Assembly: GCF_017877055.1 (NCBI RefSeq)
Contig: NZ_JAGIPG010000004.1
Location: 558,001-622,000 of the forward strand
Reading direction: 5' to 3'
Source: Neorhizobium galegae
GTDB lineage: Bacteria; Pseudomonadota; Alphaproteobacteria; Rhizobiales; Rhizobiaceae
DNA: 64,000 bases
In this document: positions 9,434-17,675 of the stretch, in pieces
Layout of the letters: each line of letters starts with the position of its first letter
Position numbering within the stretch: position 1 is the stretch's first letter
Translations under genes and position numbers: made by a program
Notes under the pieces: generated by a model
Seen by the model: the letters and a program-made list of their open reading frames with translations, nothing else
Told to the model about the DNA's origin: nothing
Database searches by the model: none

Positions 9434-10192
9434 CTACGAGTTGTGGCGCATAAAGGCGCTATAACTTGGGGCATCAGGCTTAAGTTCCCCATTCTCATCC
9501 CAGTCTTCCCACCCATTGAATCGCAGTGGCTGGAGAGTATCAATGCGCTCGATGTAACGGCGAAGCTCGTCTTTGTAGGCGTTGAGCCGTTCGCTTTCTG
9601 CTGAGATCCCCGCGTAACGGATCGCCGCCGCGACACCGTAGGCGGCGAAGTGAGGGAGGACGGTGTAACCCATGTAGTGCAATGTGAAATGTAGAGGCCA
9701 GAGGATCAGATCAATATCGCCATTCCGTCCTCTCGGGCTGAACGTCGATTCCGGTCCGCCAGCTGTTACCGAGACCATGGCTCGCCGCCCGGCAAAAACC
9801 CCTTCATTGTATCGCCGCCGGCTCGTGAAAAGACCGTACACGAGAACCCGATCGATCCATCCCTTAAGGATTGCCGGCATCGAGAACCACCAAATCGGGA
9901 ACTGGAAGATCACTAGGTCGGCAGAAAGCAGTTTATCGAGCTCGGCTTGCACGTCCGGGCTCGATAATCCGCCTTCGTAGGCATGACGCTGCTCTGTTTG
10001 CACATCGAACACATCGGGTCGCTTGCGGTGTTGAAAGTGCTTGGCTCCCTCTACCGGGTCGAAGCCCATTGAATAGAGGTCTGAAGCCTCCACTTGGGCG
10101 CCCTGTCGAATAAGCTCGGCAATCATTGTGTCCTTGAGCTGCCCGTTAAAGGACTTTGGCTCCGGGTGCGCATATACTATGAGAGCTTTCAT
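9434..10192 (-). CDS. NAD(P)H dehydrogenase (quinone), flavodoxin-like fold
   Basis: A 252-residue protein of the NQO1/MdaB/KefF flavodoxin_2 family. It begins with MKALIVYAHPEPKSFNGQL, the FMN/FAD-binding start of the fold, and has FQFPIWWFSMPAILKGWIDR and SVTAGGPESTFSPRG, both conserved family loops. Such enzymes reduce quinones or other electron acceptors with NAD(P)H in the cytoplasm. The gene is on the same strand as ridA and the ABC-amidase-EctC-like operon, with a gap of about 180 bp upstream, so it may have its own promoter or be read through. Its redox role in the locus is unknown. Confidence 0.85.
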   Translation of the reverse strand: MKALIVYAHPEPKSFNGQLKDTMIAELIRQGAQVEASDLYSMGFDPVEGAKHFQHRKRPDVFDVQTEQRHAYEGGLSSPDVQAELDKLLSADLVIFQFPIWWFSMPAILKGWIDRVLVYGLFTSRRRYNEGVFAGRRAMVSVTAGGPESTFSPRGRNGDIDLILWPLHFTLHYMGYTVLPHFAAYGVAAAIRYAGISAESERLNAYKDELRRYIERIDTLQPLRFNGWEDWDENGELKPDAPSYSAFMRHNS

Positions 10193-10372
10193 TCCATTCC
10201 CTCCCTTGCGGTATAGTTATTCGTTCCTCAAAAGATCGCTGTTCATTACGGCGCCTTTTTCGGAAGCGTCCGCGCAGCTCGACGTTGAGGTGGCTTTCGG
10301 TGATCTCTGATCGAAATCAACGACTGCGATCAAGGCAAACTTCGATCACTAAAGTTGCGACGACGTCGCAGG

Positions 10373-10756
10373 TCAGCCTGCGTCGTATCCGCCGTCTGGA
10401 TTATGGCGCTCGGCTCCGGCCAAAGCGGGGTTGAAAACGCATATGAGGTGGAGTGTACCTTTCGTCGCACGGAGCACATGCTCATCGTGTTTGTTGAGCG
10501 CGTACATCGTGCCAATCCGGATCTGATGAACTGCCCCGGTCTCAACGTCCAACACTTCACCTTCTCCGGCAATGCAGTAGTTGGTTTCCAGGTGATCCTT
10601 ATAGTGGCAGGGTATTTCTGTCCCTTCCTGCACCAGCGTGTGATGGACAGAATAGCCCATTCCATCGGCCTTAATGATCAGCCGTGTGCTCGTGAATTTG
10701 TCGGTTGACACGAACTGTTCTGTGTTCCTCAAGTCGTCTATGTGACGTACAATCAT
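10373..10756 (-). CDS. EctC-like cupin (ectoine synthase family), copy 2
   Basis: A 127-residue paralogue of the EctC-like protein at 8359. It starts at 10756 with GGAG eight bases upstream, five bases after the amidase stop codon, so it is translated as part of that operon. Glu57, Tyr85 and His93 (metal ligands in EctC numbering), Arg25, Thr40, Phe108 and Glu116 are kept, but position 21 is Phe instead of the Trp found in EctC and in copy 1. The two copies share about half their residues by eye. The altered substrate-pocket position suggests that the pair handle different substrates or act in sequence. No other ectoine biosynthesis gene is nearby. Confidence 0.85.
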   Translation of the reverse strand: MIVRHIDDLRNTEQFVSTDKFTSTRLIIKADGMGYSVHHTLVQEGTEIPCHYKDHLETNYCIAGEGEVLDVETGAVHQIRIGTMYALNKHDEHVLRATKGTLHLICVFNPALAGAERHNPDGGYDAG

Positions 10757-10760
10757 TGGC

Positions 10761-12086
10761 TTACTCCATGTCCTCACCTGATCCTCGAAATGTCGCCTCG
10801 AGCGCTCTCGAGACCTTGAGCAGTCGTCGATCCTCTCCCTTTCGCCCGGTGACCATCAGGCCGATTGCCTTCGTGGGATCAGGTGCGATGGTCACGCTGG
10901 GAGCGTCTACTCTGTTGGCGATTTCGGTCAGTTGAAACGACAACCGATTGAAGCGTGGATACGCTTCGTCCGTCTCCGCCTCCTGAAAGCGGGGCGGCAG
11001 AATTGGGATCGTCGGTGTCAATAGACCATCAAAATTTGCCAGCCGATGATGATAGTGTTCGCTGAGCTCAGAAAGTTTCTGAAGCGCGGACAGGTAGTCG
11101 CTAGCGCGGACGTCGGCCCCGAGCGCAATTCTCGGCCCAACTCGTCGGTCGTAAAGGTGCGCCGATCGCTCCAGCAACGGGGCATGCCACGCATAACCTT
11201 CAGCAATGATTATACCGCCGTGGACGGCAATCTGCCCGTAGGTTCTCAACTCGGGGAAATCCAGTTCGACGAGCACCGCCCCTGCTTGCTTGAGCGAAAG
11301 AAGCGCATCCGCGAAAGCGGTCGCGACCTCCTGATCCGCGCCTTCCTGAAAAATATCTTTTGGGACGAGAAAACGCATACCCTCGAGTGGCAGCGCCTCG
11401 GTGAAATAAGTCTCGCCTGTAATGATCTCATCTACGCGCTGAAGTGTCGTTACGTCACGAGCAATGAAACCGGGAACGTCGAAGCTCGGCGCGAGGAAAA
11501 GCATGCCGCTTCGATCGTACCTGTGGTGGCTCGGTTTGAAACCGGCTAGACCGCAAAAGGCAGCAGGTATTCGAATGGAACCACTGGTGTCGCTTCCGAG
11601 CGCCACATCAGCAAAGCCGAGGGCAACCGAGACTGCTCCTCCCGATGTTGAGCCGCCAGCGATACGCTCACGTTTGGGATCGAGCGGTGACCGTGGTGTT
11701 CCAAAGTTGGTATTGATGCCCAGAGCACCGAACGCAAATTCGGTCATGTTCGCCTGATTGACCACTACAGCTCCGTTCTGTCGGAGCTTCATAACCAGGC
11801 CACTGTCAGCCTCTGCGGCTTTTTCGGCCTCAAGTACCCGCGAGGCGGCTGTCGTGACCCAGCCTTGAACGTCGAAGCATGCTTTGACACTTAACGAGAT
11901 CGGAAGTCGCGGTGCAGATCCCGATGATGCAAGCGTTTCCCAAGCTTCAGCTTCGGACAATGCCGCGTCATCTCTTCTTTGAAGAACAGCTAGCTTTGCG
12001 TCGTCAGCGAGCTCATTCATCAGTTCTAGCTGCGCACGAATTCGCTGATGAAATCCTGTGGTGGTGAGCGGCTGGAGCGTCTGCAT
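10761..12086 (-). CDS. Amidase-signature family hydrolase
   Basis: A 441-residue amidase-signature enzyme starting at 12086 with AGGAG seven bases upstream. The Ser-cisSer-Lys triad can be seen: Lys68 in ISLSVKACFDVQG, the cis-Ser in AGGSTSGGAVS (Ser148 by family pattern) and nucleophile Ser170 in LGSDTSGSIRIP. It hydrolyses a linear amide to acid and ammonia or amine. GatA is unlikely because there is no gatB or gatC beside it and the C-terminal part is short. It lies between the ABC ATPase (14 bases upstream) and the second EctC-like gene, so it probably acts on the imported compound or on an intermediate derived from it. Confidence 0.88.
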   Translation of the reverse strand: MQTLQPLTTTGFHQRIRAQLELMNELADDAKLAVLQRRDDAALSEAEAWETLASSGSAPRLPISLSVKACFDVQGWVTTAASRVLEAEKAAEADSGLVMKLRQNGAVVVNQANMTEFAFGALGINTNFGTPRSPLDPKRERIAGGSTSGGAVSVALGFADVALGSDTSGSIRIPAAFCGLAGFKPSHHRYDRSGMLFLAPSFDVPGFIARDVTTLQRVDEIITGETYFTEALPLEGMRFLVPKDIFQEGADQEVATAFADALLSLKQAGAVLVELDFPELRTYGQIAVHGGIIIAEGYAWHAPLLERSAHLYDRRVGPRIALGADVRASDYLSALQKLSELSEHYHHRLANFDGLLTPTIPILPPRFQEAETDEAYPRFNRLSFQLTEIANRVDAPSVTIAPDPTKAIGLMVTGRKGEDRRLLKVSRALEATFRGSGEDME

Positions 12087-12099
12087 TGTTATCTCCTGG

Positions 12100-12870
12100 T
12101 CAGGCGAGGTGGACGGCACGAAGGAAAGCGCGCGTTCGCTCGTTTTTTGGCTGCGAAAGAAGGGCTTCCGGTCCGCCTTCCTCCACGACGCAGCCACCCT
12201 CCATGAAACAGACGCGGTCGGCGATGGCACGCGCAACTCCCATCTGATGGGTGACGACAAGAACGGTTAGGTCACGCGCGCTGGCCAAATCGCGCATTAC
12301 ACCCAGGACCTCGCCCACCAATTCGGGGTCGAGAGCGGACGTTGCTTCGTCAAACAGCATGACTTTCGGCTCGAGGGCCATCGCCCTGGCGATTGCAACA
12401 CGCTGCTGTTGACCTCCAGAGAGCGTCGATGGGTAATTCGAAAGCTTCTCAGACAGTCCGACCTGAGCCAATAAGGCTGCCGCTCGCGCCTCGGACTCTT
12501 TTTTCGACAGGCCTAACACATGCCTTGGCGCGGCTGCGACATTCCCCAGAGCCGTCAAATTTGGGAACAGGTTGAAGTTCTGGAAGACCATCCCGACCAG
12601 TGACCTCATATCCCGAAGATGTCGCCGCGTGGGCTTAACTAAGTGTCGGCCGTGGTTCACTTCCCAGAGAGGTTTCCCATCAATTGAGACCTTGCCATGG
12701 TCAATATCCTGCAACGCCATGATGATACGAAGAAGCGTCGACTTGCCCGATCCGCTTGGACCGATGATCGCGACCTTCTCTCCCCTCATGACTCTAAAAT
12801 TAAAGTCATTGAGAATGACGGTTTTTCCGAAGCTCTTGCAGACATTCTCAAAGGTGATCATTTCTGTCAT
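12100..12870 (-). CDS. Polar amino-acid ABC transporter ATP-binding protein
   Basis: A 256-residue ATPase of the GlnQ/HisP group. Walker A is GPSGSGKSTLLR, the signature motif is LSGGQQQRVAIARAMA, and Walker B is VMLFDEATSALDPE, with the switch His in VVVTHQM. Its ATG overlaps the upstream permease stop by four bases (ATGA), showing translational coupling. With the two permeases and the substrate-binding protein at 16413 it forms an importer for polar amino acids or related zwitterions, the same transporter class as the rhizobial ectoine importer EhuABCD. The substrate cannot be read from the sequence. Confidence 0.94.
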   Translation of the reverse strand: MTEMITFENVCKSFGKTVILNDFNFRVMRGEKVAIIGPSGSGKSTLLRIIMALQDIDHGKVSIDGKPLWEVNHGRHLVKPTRRHLRDMRSLVGMVFQNFNLFPNLTALGNVAAAPRHVLGLSKKESEARAAALLAQVGLSEKLSNYPSTLSGGQQQRVAIARAMALEPKVMLFDEATSALDPELVGEVLGVMRDLASARDLTVLVVTHQMGVARAIADRVCFMEGGCVVEEGGPEALLSQPKNERTRAFLRAVHLA

Positions 12871-13526
12871 CTGAATCTCCCGAGATGGTTCCGCAGTAGG
12901 TGGATAAACCCTGCGGCGACCGCGCTCATGATGAGGTAGCCTATCGCTGCCATAGTTATTGGCTCGACGTAGCGGAAAGATTGTGATCCCGCGTCGTTAG
13001 CCTCGAACATCATCTCCGGCACCGTAATCGCTGCTAGAATGGGCGTGTCTTTGAGCATCGTGATGAAGGTGTTTCCCAGCGCTGGAATCAGAGGAATGAT
13101 CGCCTGGGGTAGGATAAGGTAACGAAGTGCTGCGTAGCGCGAGAACCTTAAGCTCTCGACGGCATCCCATTGTCCGCGAGGCACGCTGTCAAAGCCTGCA
13201 CGATAGGCTTCCGCAACATAGGCGCCGTGATAAAGCCCAAGGGCGATGATGCCGGTGGTCACCGGCTGCAGGACGAGCCCAACCTCGGGCAGGACGAAAA
13301 ACAGAAAGTAGACTTGGATAAGGAGCGGTGTCGAGCGCAATATTTCGATCAGGCTCTTACCAATCAGGGCAATCGGCCGGGATGATGATCGATACAGACC
13401 ACACAGAATGGCTCCTACCGCCAGCGAAGCCAGAAATCCACCAATAGTCGCACTAAACGTGACGACGGCGCCTCTTAACAAGGCGGGCAGGACTTCAAGC
13501 GCAAAGTCCCAAGAAAAGATCTCCAT
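12867..13526 (-). CDS. Polar amino-acid ABC transporter permease (second of pair)
   Basis: A 219-residue HisM/GlnP-type permease with about five membrane segments. The EAA loop that docks the ATPase reads EAYRAGFDSVPRGQWDAVESL. Its start overlaps the stop of the preceding permease by one base and its stop overlaps the ATPase start, so the three genes form a tight operon. It pairs with the 13526-14188 protein to form the heterodimeric channel. Confidence 0.93.
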   Translation of the reverse strand: MEIFSWDFALEVLPALLRGAVVTFSATIGGFLASLAVGAILCGLYRSSSRPIALIGKSLIEILRSTPLLIQVYFLFFVLPEVGLVLQPVTTGIIALGLYHGAYVAEAYRAGFDSVPRGQWDAVESLRFSRYAALRYLILPQAIIPLIPALGNTFITMLKDTPILAAITVPEMMFEANDAGSQSFRYVEPITMAAIGYLIMSAVAAGFIHLLRNHLGRFR

Positions 13527-14188
13527 TACTTCACTCCTTCCGCTATGCGTCCTCGGGAGAGTGAGGTCTCAATCCGCTTCATCACGGTCGAGGTGATCAG
13601 GGAAATCACCAAGTAAATCGCCAACGTTGTGAGGAGAACGCTCCCGGAGCTATAGCTCTTGGTAATGACCGCCTTCGCCTGGAAAGTAAGGTCAGGGATC
13701 GTGATTAGCGAGACAAGCGATGTCGCCTTGATCAGCTCGATCAACAGGTTGGTGAACAACGGCATCATCATGATGAGTGCTTCTGGCAGCACCACGATAC
13801 GCATTGTCTGAAACCAGCTGAAATTGAGGGCAGCAGCAGCATCGAGCTGCCCCTTCGGAACTGCCTCAATGCAGGCACGAACCACTTCAGCACCATATGC
13901 TCCAAAGCACAGTCCGAGACCGAGCACAGCACATTGCGTTGGCGTAAGATCGACGCCCATATACGGAAGCACGTAAAACAACCAAAATAGTTGTGCCAGC
14001 GCAGACGTGCCGCGGAAAAACTCGATATAAACTGAAGCCGATATTCGTATCGCCGGGTTACGTGAATATCGTGCGATGCCGAAAAACATCGACAAAACTA
14101 ATGCCAAGGAAGCCGACATCATCGACAGCTTTAGCGTCCACCATAGTCCGACTAGTAGATCAAACCGGTATTGCCAAATAAGTGCCAT
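13526..14188 (-). CDS. Polar amino-acid ABC transporter permease (first of pair)
   Basis: A 220-residue permease of the same family, with EVVRACIEAVPKGQLDAAAAL as its EAA loop. I use the ATG at 14188 (GGAG seven bases upstream); a TTG at 14203 with AGGAG just ahead would add five residues and cannot be excluded. It is the first gene of the import operon and lies opposite the MocR regulator gene, with a 39-bp palindrome between them. Confidence 0.9.
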   Translation of the reverse strand: MALIWQYRFDLLVGLWWTLKLSMMSASLALVLSMFFGIARYSRNPAIRISASVYIEFFRGTSALAQLFWLFYVLPYMGVDLTPTQCAVLGLGLCFGAYGAEVVRACIEAVPKGQLDAAAALNFSWFQTMRIVVLPEALIMMMPLFTNLLIELIKATSLVSLITIPDLTFQAKAVITKSYSSGSVLLTTLAIYLVISLITSTVMKRIETSLSRGRIAEGVK

Positions 14189-14565
14189 TCTCCAACTCCG
14201 CAAATTTCTCCTGGGATATGCGCGAGTGAGTAGTCAGTTCCAAAGCTTGAACTGTTGGGTGATCCTGCTCATTGATGTAGCCAATTGCACCGCCAACCGA
14301 TCGTCGGACTGAACGTGTCGGCGGGAATTTTTGGACAATGTGAGTAGATTCGCTTTCATGGCGTACGTTCCCCATGCCTTAAATGACATTTGGACGAACC
14401 ATACACTTTGCATGATTTATTGCAATAGATTGTATGGCTTTTTGTGTGTTAGGATTGAGCAACGGTCATACAGGTATCCAGGCTGTGTCGGCCTTTCATC
14501 GTCCTGATCATGTCTTGTCCGTCTTCTTTCCTGCGTTTATGGTGCTTTGATAAGCCGGAGTCGCA
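14189..14565. other. Divergent promoter region between ABC operon and MocR regulator
   Basis: About 375 bp without a convincing gene. A short minus-strand frame (14160-14375) is weak. The stretch around 14399-14437 carries the 39-bp palindrome described separately, and both promoters should lie around it. Confidence 0.6.
14399..14437. promoter_or_regulatory. Predicted MocR operator, site 1 (39-bp palindrome)
   Basis: CCATACA at 14399 and TGTATGG at 14431 are perfect inverted repeats at the ends of a 39-bp element; inside, TTGCA and TGCAA form a second symmetric pair. The same element with the same spacing occurs at 17296-17334, upstream of the substrate-binding-protein gene, and I noticed it nowhere else in the window. 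It lies between the MocR regulator gene and the ABC operon, so the regulator is the likely binder. Confidence 0.65.
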
Positions 14566-15981
14566 ATGAATAACGTCAAAGATTACATGGGAAGTGGTGG
14601 CCAATGGGTTCCTCGGCTGGAGAGAGGATCATCCTCCAAACATCAAGCAATCTTTGATGCACTAGTTGCAGATATCGCCAATGGGCAGTTGCGCCTTGGA
14701 GATCGTTTGCCGCCGCAAAGGGCGATTGCGGCCGCTCTTGGCGTTGATTTGACCACCGTCACGAAAGCTTTTTCCAAAGCGCGAACCGATGGAATCATTC
14801 GGGCAACAACTGGACGTGGATCATTCGTTGCTATAGGCGCGGTCGACGAAAGCCGTGGGCCATATGCGAACTTCGTATCGCATGACCTGAGCAGAAATAG
14901 CCCCCCCAGACTGGCGAAAATTGATCAGGCATTGGCAAAAGAAGTTGATACCGCCCTGTCTCTTGGGACGCTTGCGGGTGTGCTGAATTATCAAGATACC
15001 GGAGGTAACTGGGCGAACCGCGCAGCCGGAGCCAACTGGCTGGCGAAGCGGCAGATCGCCAGTTCTCCAGAACGGATCGTATTAACATCTGGTGCCCAAA
15101 GCGCGTTGTTTGCGGTATGCCACCTGGTTACCAAGAAGAGCAACCATGTCTGCGTAGGTCGATTTGCGTATCCAGGGATACATACGGTGGCCTTCCAACA
15201 AAGACTCCAGCTCGTGCCCCTTGCGATGGATGGAGAAGGCATCTCTCCTGAGGCGTTCGAGGACGCGTGCCAACGTGCTCCTATCGCAGCGCTATATATC
15301 ACGCCAACTTTGGATAATCCGACGACGGCGACTTTGCCTAGCGACCGTCGTCAGCAGATTGCCCGCATCGCCCGCCAGTATTCCGTCGCGGTAATCGAGG
15401 ACGACCCATATCACGACCTGATACCGGGCGCCCCCTCCCCGATCGCCGCGATTGCGCCAGATGTTACTTGGTACGTCGCGACCCTCTCGAAGTGTCTTAG
15501 CCCAGCACTGCGCCTTGGATTTGTATCTGTCCCCAGCGCTGAGGCAAGCACCCAAATCGCGGCGACCTTACAAGCTATGACGATGATGGCATCGCCATTG
15601 TTCGCTTCGATTGCATCGCGATGGATTTATTCCGGATTCTTGCGTGAAGCTGCGGACGAACTCATGCATGAGAATGAAGAACGTCAGAAAATTGCAGCTC
15701 GTCTGCTGTATGATCAGCAGTATGAAACTAACAGGCATGGATCGCATTTATGGCTAAAGTTGCCGGAACCGTGGAGGGCAACTGACTTCACCAACCAATG
15801 TGAACGATTGGGTGTGATCACGCTCGGGAGTTCGAGCTTGTCGGTGAATTCCCCATTCGTGGAAGCTGTAAGGATTTCTGTTGGCGCGGCCTCGTCACAA
15901 GAATCTCTTCGGGACGCTTTGACAATCCTCCGCTCTGTAATTGTTGGCGGGCAGTCAAATGCAAACAGGGCCATGGTATGA
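14566..15981 (+). CDS. MocR-type regulator (GntR helix-turn-helix plus aminotransferase-like domain)
   Basis: A 471-residue regulator: a winged-helix GntR domain at about residues 25-90 (IANGQLRLGDRLPPQRAIAA, then LTTVTKAFSKA), followed by a class I aminotransferase-like domain. Lys309 in VATLSKCLSPALRLGF is in the position that binds PLP as an aldimine. MocR proteins sense an amino compound through PLP and control neighbouring genes; EnuR, the ectoine-catabolism regulator, is of this type. It is transcribed away from the ABC operon and converges on the SBP-cupin pair. GGAG lies five bases before the ATG. It probably acts at the two 39-bp palindromes and may switch the locus on when its amino-compound ligand is present. 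Confidence 0.92.
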   Translation: MNNVKDYMGSGGQWVPRLERGSSSKHQAIFDALVADIANGQLRLGDRLPPQRAIAAALGVDLTTVTKAFSKARTDGIIRATTGRGSFVAIGAVDESRGPYANFVSHDLSRNSPPRLAKIDQALAKEVDTALSLGTLAGVLNYQDTGGNWANRAAGANWLAKRQIASSPERIVLTSGAQSALFAVCHLVTKKSNHVCVGRFAYPGIHTVAFQQRLQLVPLAMDGEGISPEAFEDACQRAPIAALYITPTLDNPTTATLPSDRRQQIARIARQYSVAVIEDDPYHDLIPGAPSPIAAIAPDVTWYVATLSKCLSPALRLGFVSVPSAEASTQIAATLQAMTMMASPLFASIASRWIYSGFLREAADELMHENEERQKIAARLLYDQQYETNRHGSHLWLKLPEPWRATDFTNQCERLGVITLGSSSLSVNSPFVEAVRISVGAASSQESLRDALTILRSVIVGGQSNANRAMV

Positions 15982-15990
15982 TCGTGATAG

Positions 15991-16020
15991 AACAAGGGAG
16001 CTGTTTCTGGCTCCCTTGTT
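15991..16020. terminator. Bidirectional intrinsic terminator
   Basis: AACAAGGGAGC and GCTCCCTTGTT form a perfect 11-bp stem with an eight-base loop. It lies ten bases after the MocR stop codon and before the stop of the convergent cupin gene. The A and T bases at the ends of the stem give short A/T tracts on both strands, so it can serve both genes. Confidence 0.85.
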
Positions 16021-16034
16021 TATATGATGCTCCA

Positions 16035-16367
16035 TCAATCGACGATAAAGCTCTTTGCACCTTTGTCTGTGTATGAGCGATGCGCAGCATCACCGAAATC
16101 GGAGACCTCGTAACTCATGCCTGGAGTGAAGTGAAATTCACGTCCGTCCTTGAGCTCAATTGTGATTTCCCCCTCTAGGATATAGACGACATGGCCTCTG
16201 TCGCACCAGTGGTCGGCCTTGTATCCAGGAGAATATTCAATGATACGAACCCGAAGGTCCTCATTGTTGAATGTCCTCCAGTCGCAGTAACCGGTTTCAC
16301 CCGGATGGCGGACAGGTTCCACTTTGGCCCAATCAATGGAATTAAACGACAGCGCCGGAATTTTCAT
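16035..16367 (-). CDS. DHCW-motif cupin-fold protein
   Basis: A 110-residue small cupin starting at 16367 with AAGGAG six bases upstream. It carries the family-defining Asp-His-Cys-Trp within GYKADHWCDRGHVVYILEGE, followed by the second cupin motif FHFTPGMSYEVSDFGDAAHRS. Proteins of this family have no assigned reaction. The gene follows the substrate-binding-protein gene by 45 bases on the same strand and both should be driven by the promoter with the second 39-bp palindrome. It is the third cupin in this locus after the two EctC-like proteins. Confidence 0.85.
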   Translation of the reverse strand: MKIPALSFNSIDWAKVEPVRHPGETGYCDWRTFNNEDLRVRIIEYSPGYKADHWCDRGHVVYILEGEITIELKDGREFHFTPGMSYEVSDFGDAAHRSYTDKGAKSFIVD

Positions 16368-16412
16368 TTTCGCTCCTTGGATAGCTACGGCATCACGCGC
16401 CACGCTTCAAAT

Positions 16413-17264
16413 TTATTTGCAAAGATCCGCAGTGGTTGGGCTGCCTGAGGGGATGTCTTCTTTCGTGAAGCCGTAAGGCTCACCAATTTTCAGGACCTCA
16501 CCGGACTTCAAAATCGAAAGAAGGTGCTTGTCGAATTCAGTCACGAAGTCTTTGTCTTCGAGACGGAACGCGTAACTTCCGATTCCCTGCACAGTCTTCC
16601 CGTCGATAATCGCCTGCTGGAAAGGCATAGCACGCTCTATCGTCGGATCATTTGCGGTCTTTAACGTGGACTGAGTGGTGACAGCGGGATTCAAGAACGC
16701 ATCGACGCGGCCAGTCTTAACGGCTGCCAACAGAGAAACGATGTCGGGAAGAGTAACCAATTGCTCTTTCGTGACGCCCATTGCAATCGCGTGATCGGCG
16801 ATCGGGCCACCTCCGACGAGGTAGCCGATCTTCAACAATGGATTCTTTGCTACGTCCTGGAAGCTGTGAATGCCTTTCGGATTTCCTGCTTTGACGATCA
16901 GCCCGTCATTGACGAAGTGTGTAGGCTCCGCGAAAGCGACGAGCTTGCAACGATCTGGCCTGATATAAAGGTCGGAGGCGATGATATCAAAGCGCTTCGC
17001 CTGCAAACCAGGAATGAGCGCGCCGAATTGTGTCGGCACCGCTTCCAACTTCGCATTAATGTTCATTTTCGAGAGAACCGCCTTGAGGAGATCAACCTCA
17101 TACCCGGTCAATTGACCGTTCGGTCCAGTTACGATGAAAGGCTCCTGCTCGGCGAAACCGACACGAATTGCCTTGCCCGCTTTGGCGTCTTCCATCAGTC
17201 CCGCTGACGCGACCCCAACCGTCGATGCAAGTAGGCCGAGAGCAAGAATGGTTGTTCTAAGCAT
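16413..17264 (-). CDS. Polar amino-acid ABC transporter substrate-binding protein (family 3)
   Basis: A 283-residue periplasmic binding protein with a clear signal peptide (MLRTTILALGLLASTVGVASA, cut after ASA). The mature part starts with IRVGFAEQEPF, has TGYEVDLLKAVL, the family-3 signature stretch, and DIIASDLYIRPDRC. It captures the substrate for the permeases and ATPase at 12100-14188, even though the MocR gene lies between them. Its own promoter carries the second copy of the 39-bp palindrome, so importer parts on both sides of the regulator should be controlled together. Confidence 0.93.
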   Translation of the reverse strand: MLRTTILALGLLASTVGVASAGLMEDAKAGKAIRVGFAEQEPFIVTGPNGQLTGYEVDLLKAVLSKMNINAKLEAVPTQFGALIPGLQAKRFDIIASDLYIRPDRCKLVAFAEPTHFVNDGLIVKAGNPKGIHSFQDVAKNPLLKIGYLVGGGPIADHAIAMGVTKEQLVTLPDIVSLLAAVKTGRVDAFLNPAVTTQSTLKTANDPTIERAMPFQQAIIDGKTVQGIGSYAFRLEDKDFVTEFDKHLLSILKSGEVLKIGEPYGFTKEDIPSGSPTTADLCK

Positions 17265-17295
17265 TATATTCCCCTTTTCTTAGTGAAGAATTCAA

Positions 17296-17334
17296 CCATA
17301 CACTCTGCATGAGGTTGTTCAAGACAATGTATGC
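17296..17334. promoter_or_regulatory. Predicted MocR operator, site 2 (39-bp palindrome)
   Basis: CCATACA at 17296 and TGTATGC at 17328 match the ends of the element at 14399 with the same 39-bp length; CATACACT, TGCATGA and TTG are shared inside. It lies 32 bp upstream of the substrate-binding-protein start, where a regulator would overlap the promoter. Confidence 0.65.
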
Positions 17335-17363
17335 CATGTTTGTGCGATTTTTTTGCCTGCCCA

Positions 17364-17633
17364 TCATACAAACGTCGGGTAACGCTGATGTCCCAGTGAT
17401 TTGGTTGCTTCAACCACACCCATCAGCAGGTGCCGCAGTTTCTGCGGGTTAGTTCCCTTCCCACTTGCCGTCGTTCCAGGCGTGTAGAAGCCCATGGTGG
17501 AGTCACCCGCACCGCAGGTGACATAGCCACGTTCCTCGACGGTTTCGAGCGTCGATTTGGCTTCGGCCGCACTCACCATGGCGGCGAGGGCGGAGGCGGC
17601 CAGAAGGCCGGTTTTCCAGGCTGATATAGACAT
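17364..17633 (-). pseudogene. Fragment of a general amino-acid ABC substrate-binding protein
   Basis: The N-terminal part has a signal peptide (AALAAMVSAAEA) followed by KSTLETVEERGYVTCGAG, which is how AapJ/BztA-type general L-amino-acid binding proteins begin. After about 50 residues the similarity ends and the frame continues with an unrelated tail (from about QKLRHLLMGV) to a stop at 89 residues; the normal length is about 340. It is a truncated remnant, probably fused to other sequence by rearrangement. It follows the broken lyase gene on the same strand. Confidence 0.65.
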
Positions 17634-17675
17634 GCGCGTGTTCCCTTTTTATTGTTTTCAGTCTCGGTGATGTTG

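Noticed and set aside
8359..10756. Ectoine biosynthesis cluster
   Set aside because: Two EctC-like genes are present, but no ectA acetyltransferase, ectB aminotransferase, ectD hydroxylase or ask gene lies nearby.
10761..12086. GatA subunit of the tRNA amidotransferase
   Set aside because: No gatB or gatC is present and the gene sits inside an ABC import operon.
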